The notes below the pieces were generated by a model. It did not search any database. It saw only the letters and a list, made by a program, of their open reading frames with translations, and was not told the DNA's origin. Positions 1 through 6,336 of a stretch of DNA of 10,073 nucleotides are shown piece after piece (within the stretch, counting starts at the first letter, position 1; the number at the start of each line of letters is the position of its first letter). Location: positions 1-10,073 of the forward strand of contig JAGBXG010000289.1 of NCBI GenBank assembly GCA_017629415.1, in the 5' to 3' direction. Made by a program: the position numbers and the translations under genes. The DNA is from Pseudomonadota bacterium. GTDB taxonomy: Bacteria; Myxococcota; Bradymonadia; UBA4248.

Positions 1-1
1 T

Positions 2-184
2 ATCGAAACACCTTATGCCGCAGATTTCCCGCACCTCGTTTCTATCTCGCGCCGTTTGTCCAAATTCTTTACAGCTGGCGATGCCTGGGAAGCTCCGCTT
101 GTTTATTTCGAACCCAAACGCGATCTGCGTTACGATACCTCTGAACCCGCGTACTTTACACGTGATCAGCTTGGGTTAGACTAA
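2..184 (+). CDS. C-terminal fragment of an unrecognised protein
   Basis: An open frame runs in from the left edge and stops at TAA 182-184, giving 60 residues that begin IETPYAADFPHL and end FTRDQLGLD. The composition is that of a normal soluble protein (mixed charge, several aromatics, no low complexity), and codon use (many GCC, CTC, CGC, TTC) resembles the gene that follows, so I treat it as real. It has no membrane segment and no motif I can assign. The start and most of the protein lie outside the window. No T-tailed hairpin follows the stop; the GC-rich hairpin at 230-248 has no T-run. The function is unknown. Confidence 0.7.
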   Translation: METPYAADFPHLVSISRRLSKFFTAGDAWEAPLVYFEPKRDLRYDTSEPAYFTRDQLGLD

Positions 185-326
185 ACCCACAGAATGCGCA
201 AAGTTCTCCTGAGGCTCCCCCCACGCCAAGGGGCCCTCAATGAGCCCCTGCTCATTCAGCATCCCTGCAACATACCCATTCGTACGTGATTTGCGATTTT
301 GCGTACACCATAGGGCAACGCGATTT

Positions 327-407
327 GCGCGGCGTATTGAGCCATCCGGCGAAATAGCCGCGCAACGCAAGGCGTATGCCGGTCTCAAAAGACCGGCATA
401 GCCGCGC
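327..407 (+). repeat. Two-hairpin dispersed repeat, copy 1 (forward)
   Basis: Two adjacent hairpins make up this element. The first (327-363) has arms GCGCGGCGTATT (327-338) and AATAGCCGCGC (353-363), with an inner GCC/GGC stem around ATCC. The second (371-403) has a perfect 11-bp stem, TATGCCGGTCT (375-385) with AGACCGGCATA (390-400), and a CAAA loop; it is flanked by GGCG and GCC. Both share the frame GGCGTA-stem-TAGCC with an unpaired G in the 5' arm. The same arrangement occurs inverted at 3424-3502 and in diverged form at 6337-6416. It resembles REP/BIME-type intergenic elements in layout, but I do not recognise a named family. Confidence 0.75.
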
Positions 408-532
408 GCAAATGTGCCTCTCCCACACATAGACACCTCGCAACGCCCCGCGAGAAATATTGTTTTCATCCTTTTTCAAGCGCATATTCGGATCTGTGTC
501 CCGGTTATTCTCATCCGAGCCAGTCATTCCAA

Positions 533-538
533 AGAGGT
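533..538 (+). promoter_or_regulatory. Ribosome binding site deciding the start of the acidic protein
   Basis: AGAGGT lies 5 nt before ATG 544. The reading frame stays open upstream to a TTG at 460, but nothing like a Shine-Dalgarno site precedes that codon, and the extra 28 residues (MFSSFFKRIF...) would run through the leader. ATG 544 is therefore the better start. Confidence 0.65.
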
Positions 539-543
539 CAATC

Positions 544-3402
544 ATGAGCGACGAAATCCAGAAGCCTGCCACCGAAGAAGTTCCTCAGTATGTTCCTCAA
601 CCTCGCGGGGATGCACGCATTGCCGGCATCAATACCGAAGCCGTGGATGCCCGTTTGGCAGAAGTCACCGATTTTTTCCTCAAGCACTGTGACGAAGCCG
701 ATTATCGCAACCTCGACTGGTATCTGTGGCGAATGCAGCTCAAATATGCCGTGGGCGATGATATCGTCGAAGTCGTGGATGATGCTTTTTTGGCGGCTAA
801 ATGCCTGCATGACAAACATGCTATGCATCTTGAGCTCAAGCCGCCTGAAATGTTCATGACGCGCCGAATCACACCGGTTGAACTCGGCATTATCAGTGGC
901 ATGCCCATGCTGACGCTTGAATTTTCAGCCGTTTACGGCCTGCCACTCATGATGGTGCTTGGACAAACAGCTCCGGAAGATATCCTGAATGAAGCCAATA
1001 TCATGACTTCTTTCTTCAGACGCGGTTTCTGCGCCGATTTCAGAGAATTTACAGGACTTTCAGCCGTTATTTATGCCGGTGTCATTGCCGCTATCGGCCG
1101 TGGTTTCGATGATGAAGCAACTTTGGGGCTCAATACATATGCCAAAGCGCGAGATTCCTTGCGTGGCATGCCGCCTGCAGCATTGCTGCCCAAAATCAAG
1201 CGTTATGATGCCCTCAATACCGCACTTGCCTGCCTTTGTGCCGGCAATTTCGAGCTTATCGGTGACATCCTGGCTCCCGAAGCCGAAGCTTTTGCCGAAG
1301 AACAAGCACGACGATCCGGAGCAACCTGGTTAAATCCAGACAAAATGCCGCCGCCCAAGTACTTCGATTTGTCCATTCTGACCATCCTTGCTTTGGCCGC
1401 TTTGCGTGGAAAAATCATTGAATTGCCCAAAACTGGAGCCATCGCGCATTACAACGATTTTATGCGCGGTTTCAGTGAAATGCCCGAAAGACGGCTCGAC
1501 GATCCCGTACTCGATGAAGAAACACGCAGGATTTTGCAAGAAGCCGGTGTCGATCCCAACCAACTCGGCGTCGATCACACTTTCCAAGACGAAAAAGAAG
1601 CCAGCGAAGCTCGCGCGGCCGAACTGTTCGAAGAAAAACAACGACAAGCACAAGAAGCTGTGCGCGCCAAAATTGCACAAGGCATCGCCGCCGAAGAGGC
1701 ACATACTTCCGTGCAGCCGCAAAAACTCACCGCTGAAAAACTCAAACTGCATGACAGCGATGAAAATACCGAAGAAAAAAGCCGTTCTTTCGACCATTTC
1801 TTCGACGATGACGACAAAGCAGATGCCGCCGCCAGACGTGCCAACGATGAAACGTTCGATGGTACCCTGGAACAAACAGAGTCCCATCAAAATTATGCCG
1901 CCTTCTTCGAAGGCGATGACGATCCCAGAACCGAAATCAACGAAGAAGAAGAAAAAACTTCGTCTGCAAACAAAACACAAGATTTCAGCGCATTTTTTAA
2001 AGACGATGATGCCGAAGATGCCTCCATCCGTGCACATGTCGAAGCCGAAAACACACAAGCCGCAGACACCGGCAAAAATTATGCGTCATTCTTCGATGAT
2101 ATGGATGACAAAGAAGATGCCTCCATCCGCGCACATGTCGAAGAAGAAACCTCTAAAGCCCAGGATACCGGCAAAAGTTATGCGTCATTCTTTGATAACC
2201 TCGACGAAGATGCCATTCCCAAATTTGATGACGGCACACAAGATGCCGATGCTCCTAAAGCTCGCGAATATTCTGCCGCCTTTTTCTCGGATGAAACAGT
2301 GCCCTTATCCGGGCTCAAGATGACGCTTGAACCTGAAACCAAACCCGAAACCAAAGAATCCCCGGCACCTGTTCAATCAACAGAATCCTCGGTTTATGAA
2401 CCGACTGTTGAAGACAACTCCCCGCGCAGAGATTTCACCAAACTGTTTGATGACGATGTACCTGCACCGACACAAGGTTTGCGCATGTCGCTTGATGACG
2501 AAGAAAACGAGGCAAAAATCAAAGCGGCAAACCAAAACATCAAATCGGATCTGCCCAAACAGGATGAAGGCGAAGCTTTGACCGACAACTCCCCGCGTCG
2601 AGATTTCACCAAACTGTTTGATGACGATGTGCCTGCACCGACACAAGGTTTGCGCATGTCGCTTGATGACGAAGAAAATGAGGCAAAACTCAAGGCGGCA
2701 AACCAAAACATCAAATCTGATCTGCCCAAACAGGATGAAGGCGAAGCTTTGACCGACAACTCTCCGCGCCGGGATTTCACCAAACTGTTTGAAGCAGACG
2801 AAACAGCTTCCGCTACAACGGACGCAGAAACCGAACGCCAAGCACAGCTTCGTGAACTGGAAGAAGAACAGGCACGCAGGGCTCAAAAAACCGAAACTCA
2901 GACGCTTAAATTGTCGCTTGACGGCACAGAAACCGAAGTCAAGGTCGCTGAATCCTACCAACAACGCATGACACGCTTGATTGCAGAAAAACAAGCGGCG
3001 GCTCGTGAAATGGCATTGCGTGAACGCGAGGAAGCTGAACGTGAATTGGAAGAGCTGAAACGGACAGGCGTGGCAAAGCCAGTGGTTGAGCAGCTTCAGC
3101 TGACACCGACGGAATCGACCGATCCCGACGAACAGGTTAAAAAAGTGGGTCCTGAAGATCTCGTCATCAAAGGGTTTGCTTATACGGATTTGGACATGAT
3201 TCATGCCAATACCGCCATCCGTGAAGACGTTGAAGAAGACTTTGATATGCATGCAGCGATGGCTCAAAAAGCTTATGAAGAAGCTGTTGCCAAAGCGGAA
3301 GCGCAAAAAGCTGCGGCCAAAGACTCAAAATCAACCTCTCAAGATGAAGACGATGATTTGCATGTCGTCATTGACTATGCAGCGCTGACAAATTCTAAAT
3401 AA
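544..3402 (+). CDS. Large acidic multi-motif protein, possible multivalent scaffold (unknown function)
   Basis: This 952-residue protein has no signal peptide. Residues 1 to about 345 look globular and mostly helical, with hydrophobic helices such as LSILTILALAALRG; I do not recognise the fold. From about 350 it becomes charged and low-complexity. Nine motifs of the form F/Y-x-x-F/L-F plus acidic residues follow: RSFDHFF 414-420, QNYAAFF 449-455, QDFSAFF 479-485, KNYASFF 511-517, KSYASFF 544-550, REYSAAFF 574-581, and RRDFTKLF at 628, 685 and 742. A second motif, L-K/R-M/L-S/T-L, occurs at 591-595, 646-650, 703-707 and 788-792, with looser forms near 400 and 851. Residues about 805-840 (MTRLIAEKQAAAREMALRE...) should form a coiled coil, and an acidic tail ends at LTNSK. 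The motif array suggests repeated docking of one partner, but the function is not known. The start is set by the AGAGGT at 533-538. Confidence 0.85.
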   Translation: MSDEIQKPATEEVPQYVPQPRGDARIAGINTEAVDARLAEVTDFFLKHCDEADYRNLDWYLWRMQLKYAVGDDIVEVVDDAFLAAKCLHDKHAMHLELKPPEMFMTRRITPVELGIISGMPMLTLEFSAVYGLPLMMVLGQTAPEDILNEANIMTSFFRRGFCADFREFTGLSAVIYAGVIAAIGRGFDDEATLGLNTYAKARDSLRGMPPAALLPKIKRYDALNTALACLCAGNFELIGDILAPEAEAFAEEQARRSGATWLNPDKMPPPKYFDLSILTILALAALRGKIIELPKTGAIAHYNDFMRGFSEMPERRLDDPVLDEETRRILQEAGVDPNQLGVDHTFQDEKEASEARAAELFEEKQRQAQEAVRAKIAQGIAAEEAHTSVQPQKLTAEKLKLHDSDENTEEKSRSFDHFFDDDDKADAAARRANDETFDGTLEQTESHQNYAAFFEGDDDPRTEINEEEEKTSSANKTQDFSAFFKDDDAEDASIRAHVEAENTQAADTGKNYASFFDDMDDKEDASIRAHVEEETSKAQDTGKSYASFFDNLDEDAIPKFDDGTQDADAPKAREYSAAFFSDETVPLSGLKMTLEPETKPETKESPAPVQSTESSVYEPTVEDNSPRRDFTKLFDDDVPAPTQGLRMSLDDEENEAKIKAANQNIKSDLPKQDEGEALTDNSPRRDFTKLFDDDVPAPTQGLRMSLDDEENEAKLKAANQNIKSDLPKQDEGEALTDNSPRRDFTKLFEADETASATTDAETERQAQLRELEEEQARRAQKTETQTLKLSLDGTETEVKVAESYQQRMTRLIAEKQAAAREMALREREEAERELEELKRTGVAKPVVEQLQLTPTESTDPDEQVKKVGPEDLVIKGFAYTDLDMIHANTAIREDVEEDFDMHAAMAQKAYEEAVAKAEAQKAAAKDSKSTSQDEDDDLHVVIDYAALTNSK
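2014..2214 (+). repeat. In-gene tandem repeat, 99-bp and 93-bp units
   Basis: The sequence starting GAAGATGCCTCCATCCG recurs at 2014 and 2113 (99 bp apart, 33 codons), and a shortened restart GAAGATGCCATTCCC occurs at 2206 (93 bp on). Each unit encodes EDASIRAHVE, a variable acidic/Ala stretch, DTGK, then N/S-YASFFD. The units keep the reading frame and each delivers one copy of the aromatic FF motif of the acidic protein. Confidence 0.8.
2413..2792 (+). repeat. In-gene tandem repeat, 171-bp units (two full copies and a partial third)
   Basis: Units start with GACAACTC/T at 2413, 2584 and 2755, exactly 171 bp (57 codons) apart. The first two copies are nearly identical in DNA; the differences I see are mostly third-position changes, plus ATC/CTC (Ile/Leu). 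The third copy stops matching after GATTTCACCAAACTGTTTGA, near 2792. Each full unit encodes SPRRDFTKLF, then a GLRMSL segment, then a Lys/Asn/Gln-rich linker ending in EALTDN. The high DNA identity implies a recent duplication or ongoing homogenisation, so copy number may vary between strains. Confidence 0.93.
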
Positions 3403-3423
3403 CAGAGTTGGCGTTCTTTTGGG

Positions 3424-3502
3424 GCGCGGCTATGGCGGCCTTAAAAGGCCACCATACGCCTTGCCGCGCGGCTATTTCGCCAAAAGGCTCCATACGCCGC
3501 GC
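3424..3502 (-). repeat. Two-hairpin dispersed repeat, copy 2 (inverted)
   Basis: This is the same element as at 327-407, on the opposite strand. The hairpin at 3428-3460 pairs TATGGCGGCCTT (3431-3442) with AAGGCCACCATA (3445-3456), with one C/A mismatch. The hairpin at 3466-3502 pairs GCGCGGCTATT with ATACGCCGCGC and has an inner GCC-AAAA-GGC. Read on the minus strand, the order and linker match copy 1 (GGCGAAATAGCCGCGC, short linker, AAGGCGTATG). The outer frame is conserved while the stem of the second hairpin has a different sequence. Confidence 0.8.
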
Positions 3503-3521
3503 ATCATCATTCAGTAAGTCA

Positions 3522-3550
3522 TAGCAAAAAACATCCATTTGCATTATGAT
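3522..3550 (+). promoter_or_regulatory. Possible sigma70-type promoter for the lipoprotein-kinase operon
   Basis: TATGAT at 3545-3550 matches the -10 consensus at 5 of 6 positions. The hexamer 17 nt upstream, TAGCAA at 3522-3527, is a poor -35 (3 of 6). It lies downstream of the repeat element and about 65 bp before the lipoprotein start, a sensible position for the operon promoter. It rests on sequence match alone. Confidence 0.3.
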
Positions 3551-3614
3551 AACGTAAGTGTATGTCGCACCTTTCGCACATGATTTTTGCGTTGCATTAT
3601 TGAGAACAAAAGAC

Positions 3615-4277
3615 ATGAAGCCATCACATTTCGCTTTTATCTTATTGGCCTTATTACTGTTGCAGTCCTGTGGGGCGTCGACATCGGCAGGTGCTGATGT
3701 GAACAATATTCAGCCGATGCCTTCTGAACCAAGTGTTGTTGTTCAGCCGGAGAAAACCGAGCCCGTCGAAACTGCACCGTCTGAGGAACCTCAAGCGGCA
3801 CCAGCGGCAGAAGCCGTTCAAGCTGAAGCGGTGATTGCCGAGCCTCAAGAAGCGGTTATAGATCCTGCCCACGCAGCAGAAGCTCCAAAAGCGCAAGACG
3901 AAGTTGTCGTCAAAGCTGATATTTCTGCGGATGAACAAGATATTCCTGCGAATATTATTCGGTGTGAAGTTAAAATTGAGCAAGATGATACGCTTTATCA
4001 AGCACAGGCAATAGCCCCAACGCTTGAAGAAGCGCGTGACAATGCCGTGGAAGAGGCTTGTGCCTTACCCTGTGCTTCGACGATTGAAGCAGATTCAGCG
4101 GAAGATGATGCAGAAGCCAAGCTTGAAAGCTGCACAGAAACGTGTACTGAAAACACGATTGTTGTCGCTGCAGCCTGTCATCAAAATGGCAAATCCATTT
4201 ACACGGAAGGTGCGTGGAATGAAGATGGCGATGCTGCACCCACCAACGGCGAAGAAGCCCCCAAGGCGAGCAAGTAG
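3615..4277 (+). CDS. Small lipoprotein with paired CX3C motifs (unknown function)
   Basis: This 220-residue protein begins with a classic lipoprotein signal, MKPSHFAFILLALLLLQSC, with the lipidated Cys at 19 followed by Gly. The frame is open back to a TTG at 3558, but starting there would bury the signal sequence, so ATG 3615 is preferred. Residues 20-110 are a Pro/Ala/Glu-rich linker. The C-terminal domain (about 112-200) has six cysteines: C117, C149-x3-C153, C173-x3-C177 and C188. The two CX3C motifs sit in predicted helices (EEARDNAVEEACALPC and AEAKLESCTETC), as expected for a helical hairpin stapled by disulfides in the oxidising periplasm. An Asp/Glu/Lys-rich tail follows. The gene ends 9 bp before the kinase start, so the two are almost certainly co-transcribed; the lipoprotein could be a sensor or partner of the kinase, but I do not recognise the family. 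Confidence 0.85.
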   Translation: MKPSHFAFILLALLLLQSCGASTSAGADVNNIQPMPSEPSVVVQPEKTEPVETAPSEEPQAAPAAEAVQAEAVIAEPQEAVIDPAHAAEAPKAQDEVVVKADISADEQDIPANIIRCEVKIEQDDTLYQAQAIAPTLEEARDNAVEEACALPCASTIEADSAEDDAEAKLESCTETCTENTIVVAAACHQNGKSIYTEGAWNEDGDAAPTNGEEAPKASK

Positions 4278-4286
4278 GGAGCGAAC

Positions 4287-6140
4287 ATGAATATCGGTCA
4301 GCAGATTTCGCACTACATGCTTGAGGAAAAAATTGGCGAAGGCGGATTTGGCGATGTTTTTCGCGCGCGCGATGTCAATACGGGGATGGATGTTGCGATC
4401 AAATGTTCTCGTCCGGACAGTGCGGAAGGCAAACTGAAAGACCGCGAACAACGATTTTTACGCGAAGTATCGTGCATTTCCAAACTGCGTCATCCGAATA
4501 TTGTTCAGCTTTTTGATTATGGTTCGCTTCCAGATGGTACACTTTATTTGGTGATGGAATATGTGTGCGGTCTGAATCTTGAGCAACTCATCAAGCGCGA
4601 TGCACCTTTTTCTTATACCTATGCGAGTGATATTATTCTGCAAGTGCTTGACGCGCTTTCGGAAGCACATACGCAAGGTATTGTGCACCGCGATTTGAAG
4701 CCTGCGAATATTATTCTTGTTCGTCAGGGGTTACGTACGGACGTTGTTAAGCTGTGTGACTTTGGTATTGCCAAGGCATTTAATGGTACTGAGCCGGATT
4801 TGACGCGTCAGAATTTCCAGAAGGGTGCGGGCTTTGGCACACCTCAGTACATGCCACCTGAACAATTTTATGGCAAAAAAATTGGACCGCATTCAGATCT
4901 TTATGCTGTTGGTCTTGTATTTTATGAGCTTTTGACAGGCAAGCAAGCCTGCGGCGGCAAAACGCTTTCAGAAGTGATTGAAAAGCAGCTTAAAAAGTTC
5001 CCGGAAATTCCGGAACCTTTTAATGAAGGTCCTTTATTGGATATGTTTAAGCGTGCATTGGCGAAGCAAATCAGTGCACGATACACATCCGCCACAGACA
5101 TGTATTATGACATTGATGCCATTGTTCGTCAGCCGTCGCCTTATTTGCAGCGTTATTCGAGTGTTGCGAATGCGACAAGCAAAGACAAGGCTTCGCATAT
5201 CAAATCGTGTGCATCAGTGTCTGCGATACCTGCGACACCGGATGATGATTTTGATCTCGATGCCGTATCAACGGTGGACACAAAAGCTTTTGAAGAGGCG
5301 AATCATATTGATATCAGCGGTTACAGTACGCTGATATTTGATGGCGAAGAAATTCCGGGCATCAGGGCGGGACAGAATGGCGCATCTCCCATGGCGAATA
5401 TGCCAACGCAGATGCAGCCTGCTTTTGATGCCTTTGATGCGGAAGAGATGATTCCAACGGATGACATGAGCCGGGTGAGTCCTGCGGTGGCGATGGCTCC
5501 TAAACTGGTTGGTCTTCCGTCTTCTGCGACCAAAACAAGCACTATCAAAAAACCGTGGTTTTCTTTTGGCAAATCCAAACAGCAAGATACCACCCCAAGT
5601 GCTCCTTATTTTAAATCTTCTGCCCCCGATGTCAGTTCTGAAATGGACATTGCGACATCGTGTATGCCTACGGTTGGACGCAATGGATTTAATGACAGTC
5701 CTGATACTGATATCAGCGATTTGAATACGCTGATGGTCGGTGCTGATATGTTGCCGCCTGAAGATGAAATGCCGCCTGGCTTTCACGAACAAAGCACCAA
5801 ATTTTTGCCCAAGATGAATGATCCTGCCACAGAGGATTTGCCGCCTGTATTTCATGAACAGAGAACCCAAATGCTGCAGAAAGGCCGAGTTTCATCACTT
5901 CGTCGGCCGACTCATCTTGGGGATGATTTGCCAGATACAGCGTTTACGCGTTTTATGTCGATGTACAGTTTTGGACAAAACTATTTAAACAGTGATTTTT
6001 ATCGAAACTGGCGTCATTTCAAACATCGTCTTTCCAAGTTCATTGATAATATGTACGAAAAACATTTTACCGAACTTGTGATTGGCGTGTGTTTAGTCAT
6101 TCTTTTAATCACCATCATCATTCTTTTATTACTGTCTTAA
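4287..6140 (+). CDS. Eukaryotic-like Ser/Thr protein kinase, C-terminally membrane-anchored
   Basis: The protein has 617 residues. The kinase domain (about 10-280) has a full catalytic set: Gly-rich loop GEGGFGDV (17-24), ATP lysine K39 in VAIK, helix-C E60, catalytic loop HRDLKPAN (134-141, D136), DFG (158-160), activation-segment GTPQYMPPEQ (184-193) and D204 in HSDLYAVG. It should be an active Hanks-type kinase. Residues about 290-590 form a low-complexity, probably disordered tail with repeated threonine motifs: DIS-x3-TL at 342-349 and 475-482, and PPxFHEQxTxxL at 496-507 and 519-530. A single hydrophobic helix (about 594-616) ends the protein, leaving essentially nothing beyond the membrane, so kinase and tail face the cytoplasm. 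This differs from PknB-type kinases, which carry an extracytoplasmic sensor; the lipoprotein encoded just upstream might supply sensing. GGAG at 4278-4281 lies 5 nt before the start. Confidence 0.97.
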   Translation: MNIGQQISHYMLEEKIGEGGFGDVFRARDVNTGMDVAIKCSRPDSAEGKLKDREQRFLREVSCISKLRHPNIVQLFDYGSLPDGTLYLVMEYVCGLNLEQLIKRDAPFSYTYASDIILQVLDALSEAHTQGIVHRDLKPANIILVRQGLRTDVVKLCDFGIAKAFNGTEPDLTRQNFQKGAGFGTPQYMPPEQFYGKKIGPHSDLYAVGLVFYELLTGKQACGGKTLSEVIEKQLKKFPEIPEPFNEGPLLDMFKRALAKQISARYTSATDMYYDIDAIVRQPSPYLQRYSSVANATSKDKASHIKSCASVSAIPATPDDDFDLDAVSTVDTKAFEEANHIDISGYSTLIFDGEEIPGIRAGQNGASPMANMPTQMQPAFDAFDAEEMIPTDDMSRVSPAVAMAPKLVGLPSSATKTSTIKKPWFSFGKSKQQDTTPSAPYFKSSAPDVSSEMDIATSCMPTVGRNGFNDSPDTDISDLNTLMVGADMLPPEDEMPPGFHEQSTKFLPKMNDPATEDLPPVFHEQRTQMLQKGRVSSLRRPTHLGDDLPDTAFTRFMSMYSFGQNYLNSDFYRNWRHFKHRLSKFIDNMYEKHFTELVIGVCLVILLITIIILLLLS

Positions 6141-6145
6141 TCGAT

Positions 6146-6173
6146 ACGCATGTCATATTTGGCATGCGTTTTT
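6146..6173 (+). terminator. Intrinsic terminator after the kinase gene
   Basis: ACGCATGTCA (6146-6155) pairs with TGGCATGCGT (6160-6169) across a TATT loop: 10 bp with one G-T wobble. TTTT follows directly, and a second, longer T-rich run starts at 6177. It begins 6 bp after the kinase stop codon and should end the lipoprotein-kinase transcript. Confidence 0.8.
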
Positions 6174-6336
6174 GAATTTTTTTGTTTTTTATGGTGTCAA
6201 AGCATGCCAAAGTTTTTATGTCATGCACGGTTTTGGGGGCATGAAATTTTATGCGATATGCTGCCATGATCTGTGGCATTTTTATTTTCATACGTCAAAG
6301 GGTACTCATTCTTTGTTTGAAATCTTAGTTTGCGGA

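Larger units (their letters stand above)
185..543. other. Non-coding region between the partial gene and the large acidic-protein gene
   Basis: No convincing gene lies here. It contains a GC-rich hairpin at 230-248 (GGGG and CTC pairing with GAG and CCCC around an AAT loop, with a CC bulge) that lacks a T-run, the two-hairpin repeat element at 327-407, and the leader of the next gene. Just upstream of the repeat, around 301-316, the sequence GCGTACACCATAGGGC has the same GCGTA...TAG(G)C ends as the repeat hairpins but no stem between them; it may be a decayed third unit. I see no strong sigma70-type promoter. Confidence 0.6.

Noticed and set aside
176..469. 97-residue antisense frame over the first intergenic repeat
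   Set aside because: It reads through both hairpins of the repeat element and has no ribosome binding site or recognisable protein character.
460..543. Upstream TTG start of the acidic-protein frame (28 extra residues)
   Set aside because: The TTG lacks a ribosome binding site, whereas ATG 544 has AGAGGT 5 nt upstream.
1330..2058. 242-residue antisense open frame
   Set aside because: It mirrors an acidic gene rich in GAA/GAT/GAC codons, whose complements give Phe, Ile and Val instead of stops. The translation is an implausible run of Phe/Cys/Gly with no motif.
1388..2323. 311-residue + strand frame overlapping the acidic gene
   Set aside because: Extreme Lys/Pro/Met/Ser composition with no domain, typical of a +1/+2 shadow of GAA/GAT-rich coding DNA.
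2377..3306. 309-residue antisense open frame
   Set aside because: Same cause; it repeats with the 171-bp units and has the skewed Phe/Cys/Arg composition of a shadow frame.
3558..3614. Upstream start of the lipoprotein frame
   Set aside because: It would add 19 residues in front of a complete lipoprotein signal sequence; ATG 3615 puts the signal at the N-terminus.
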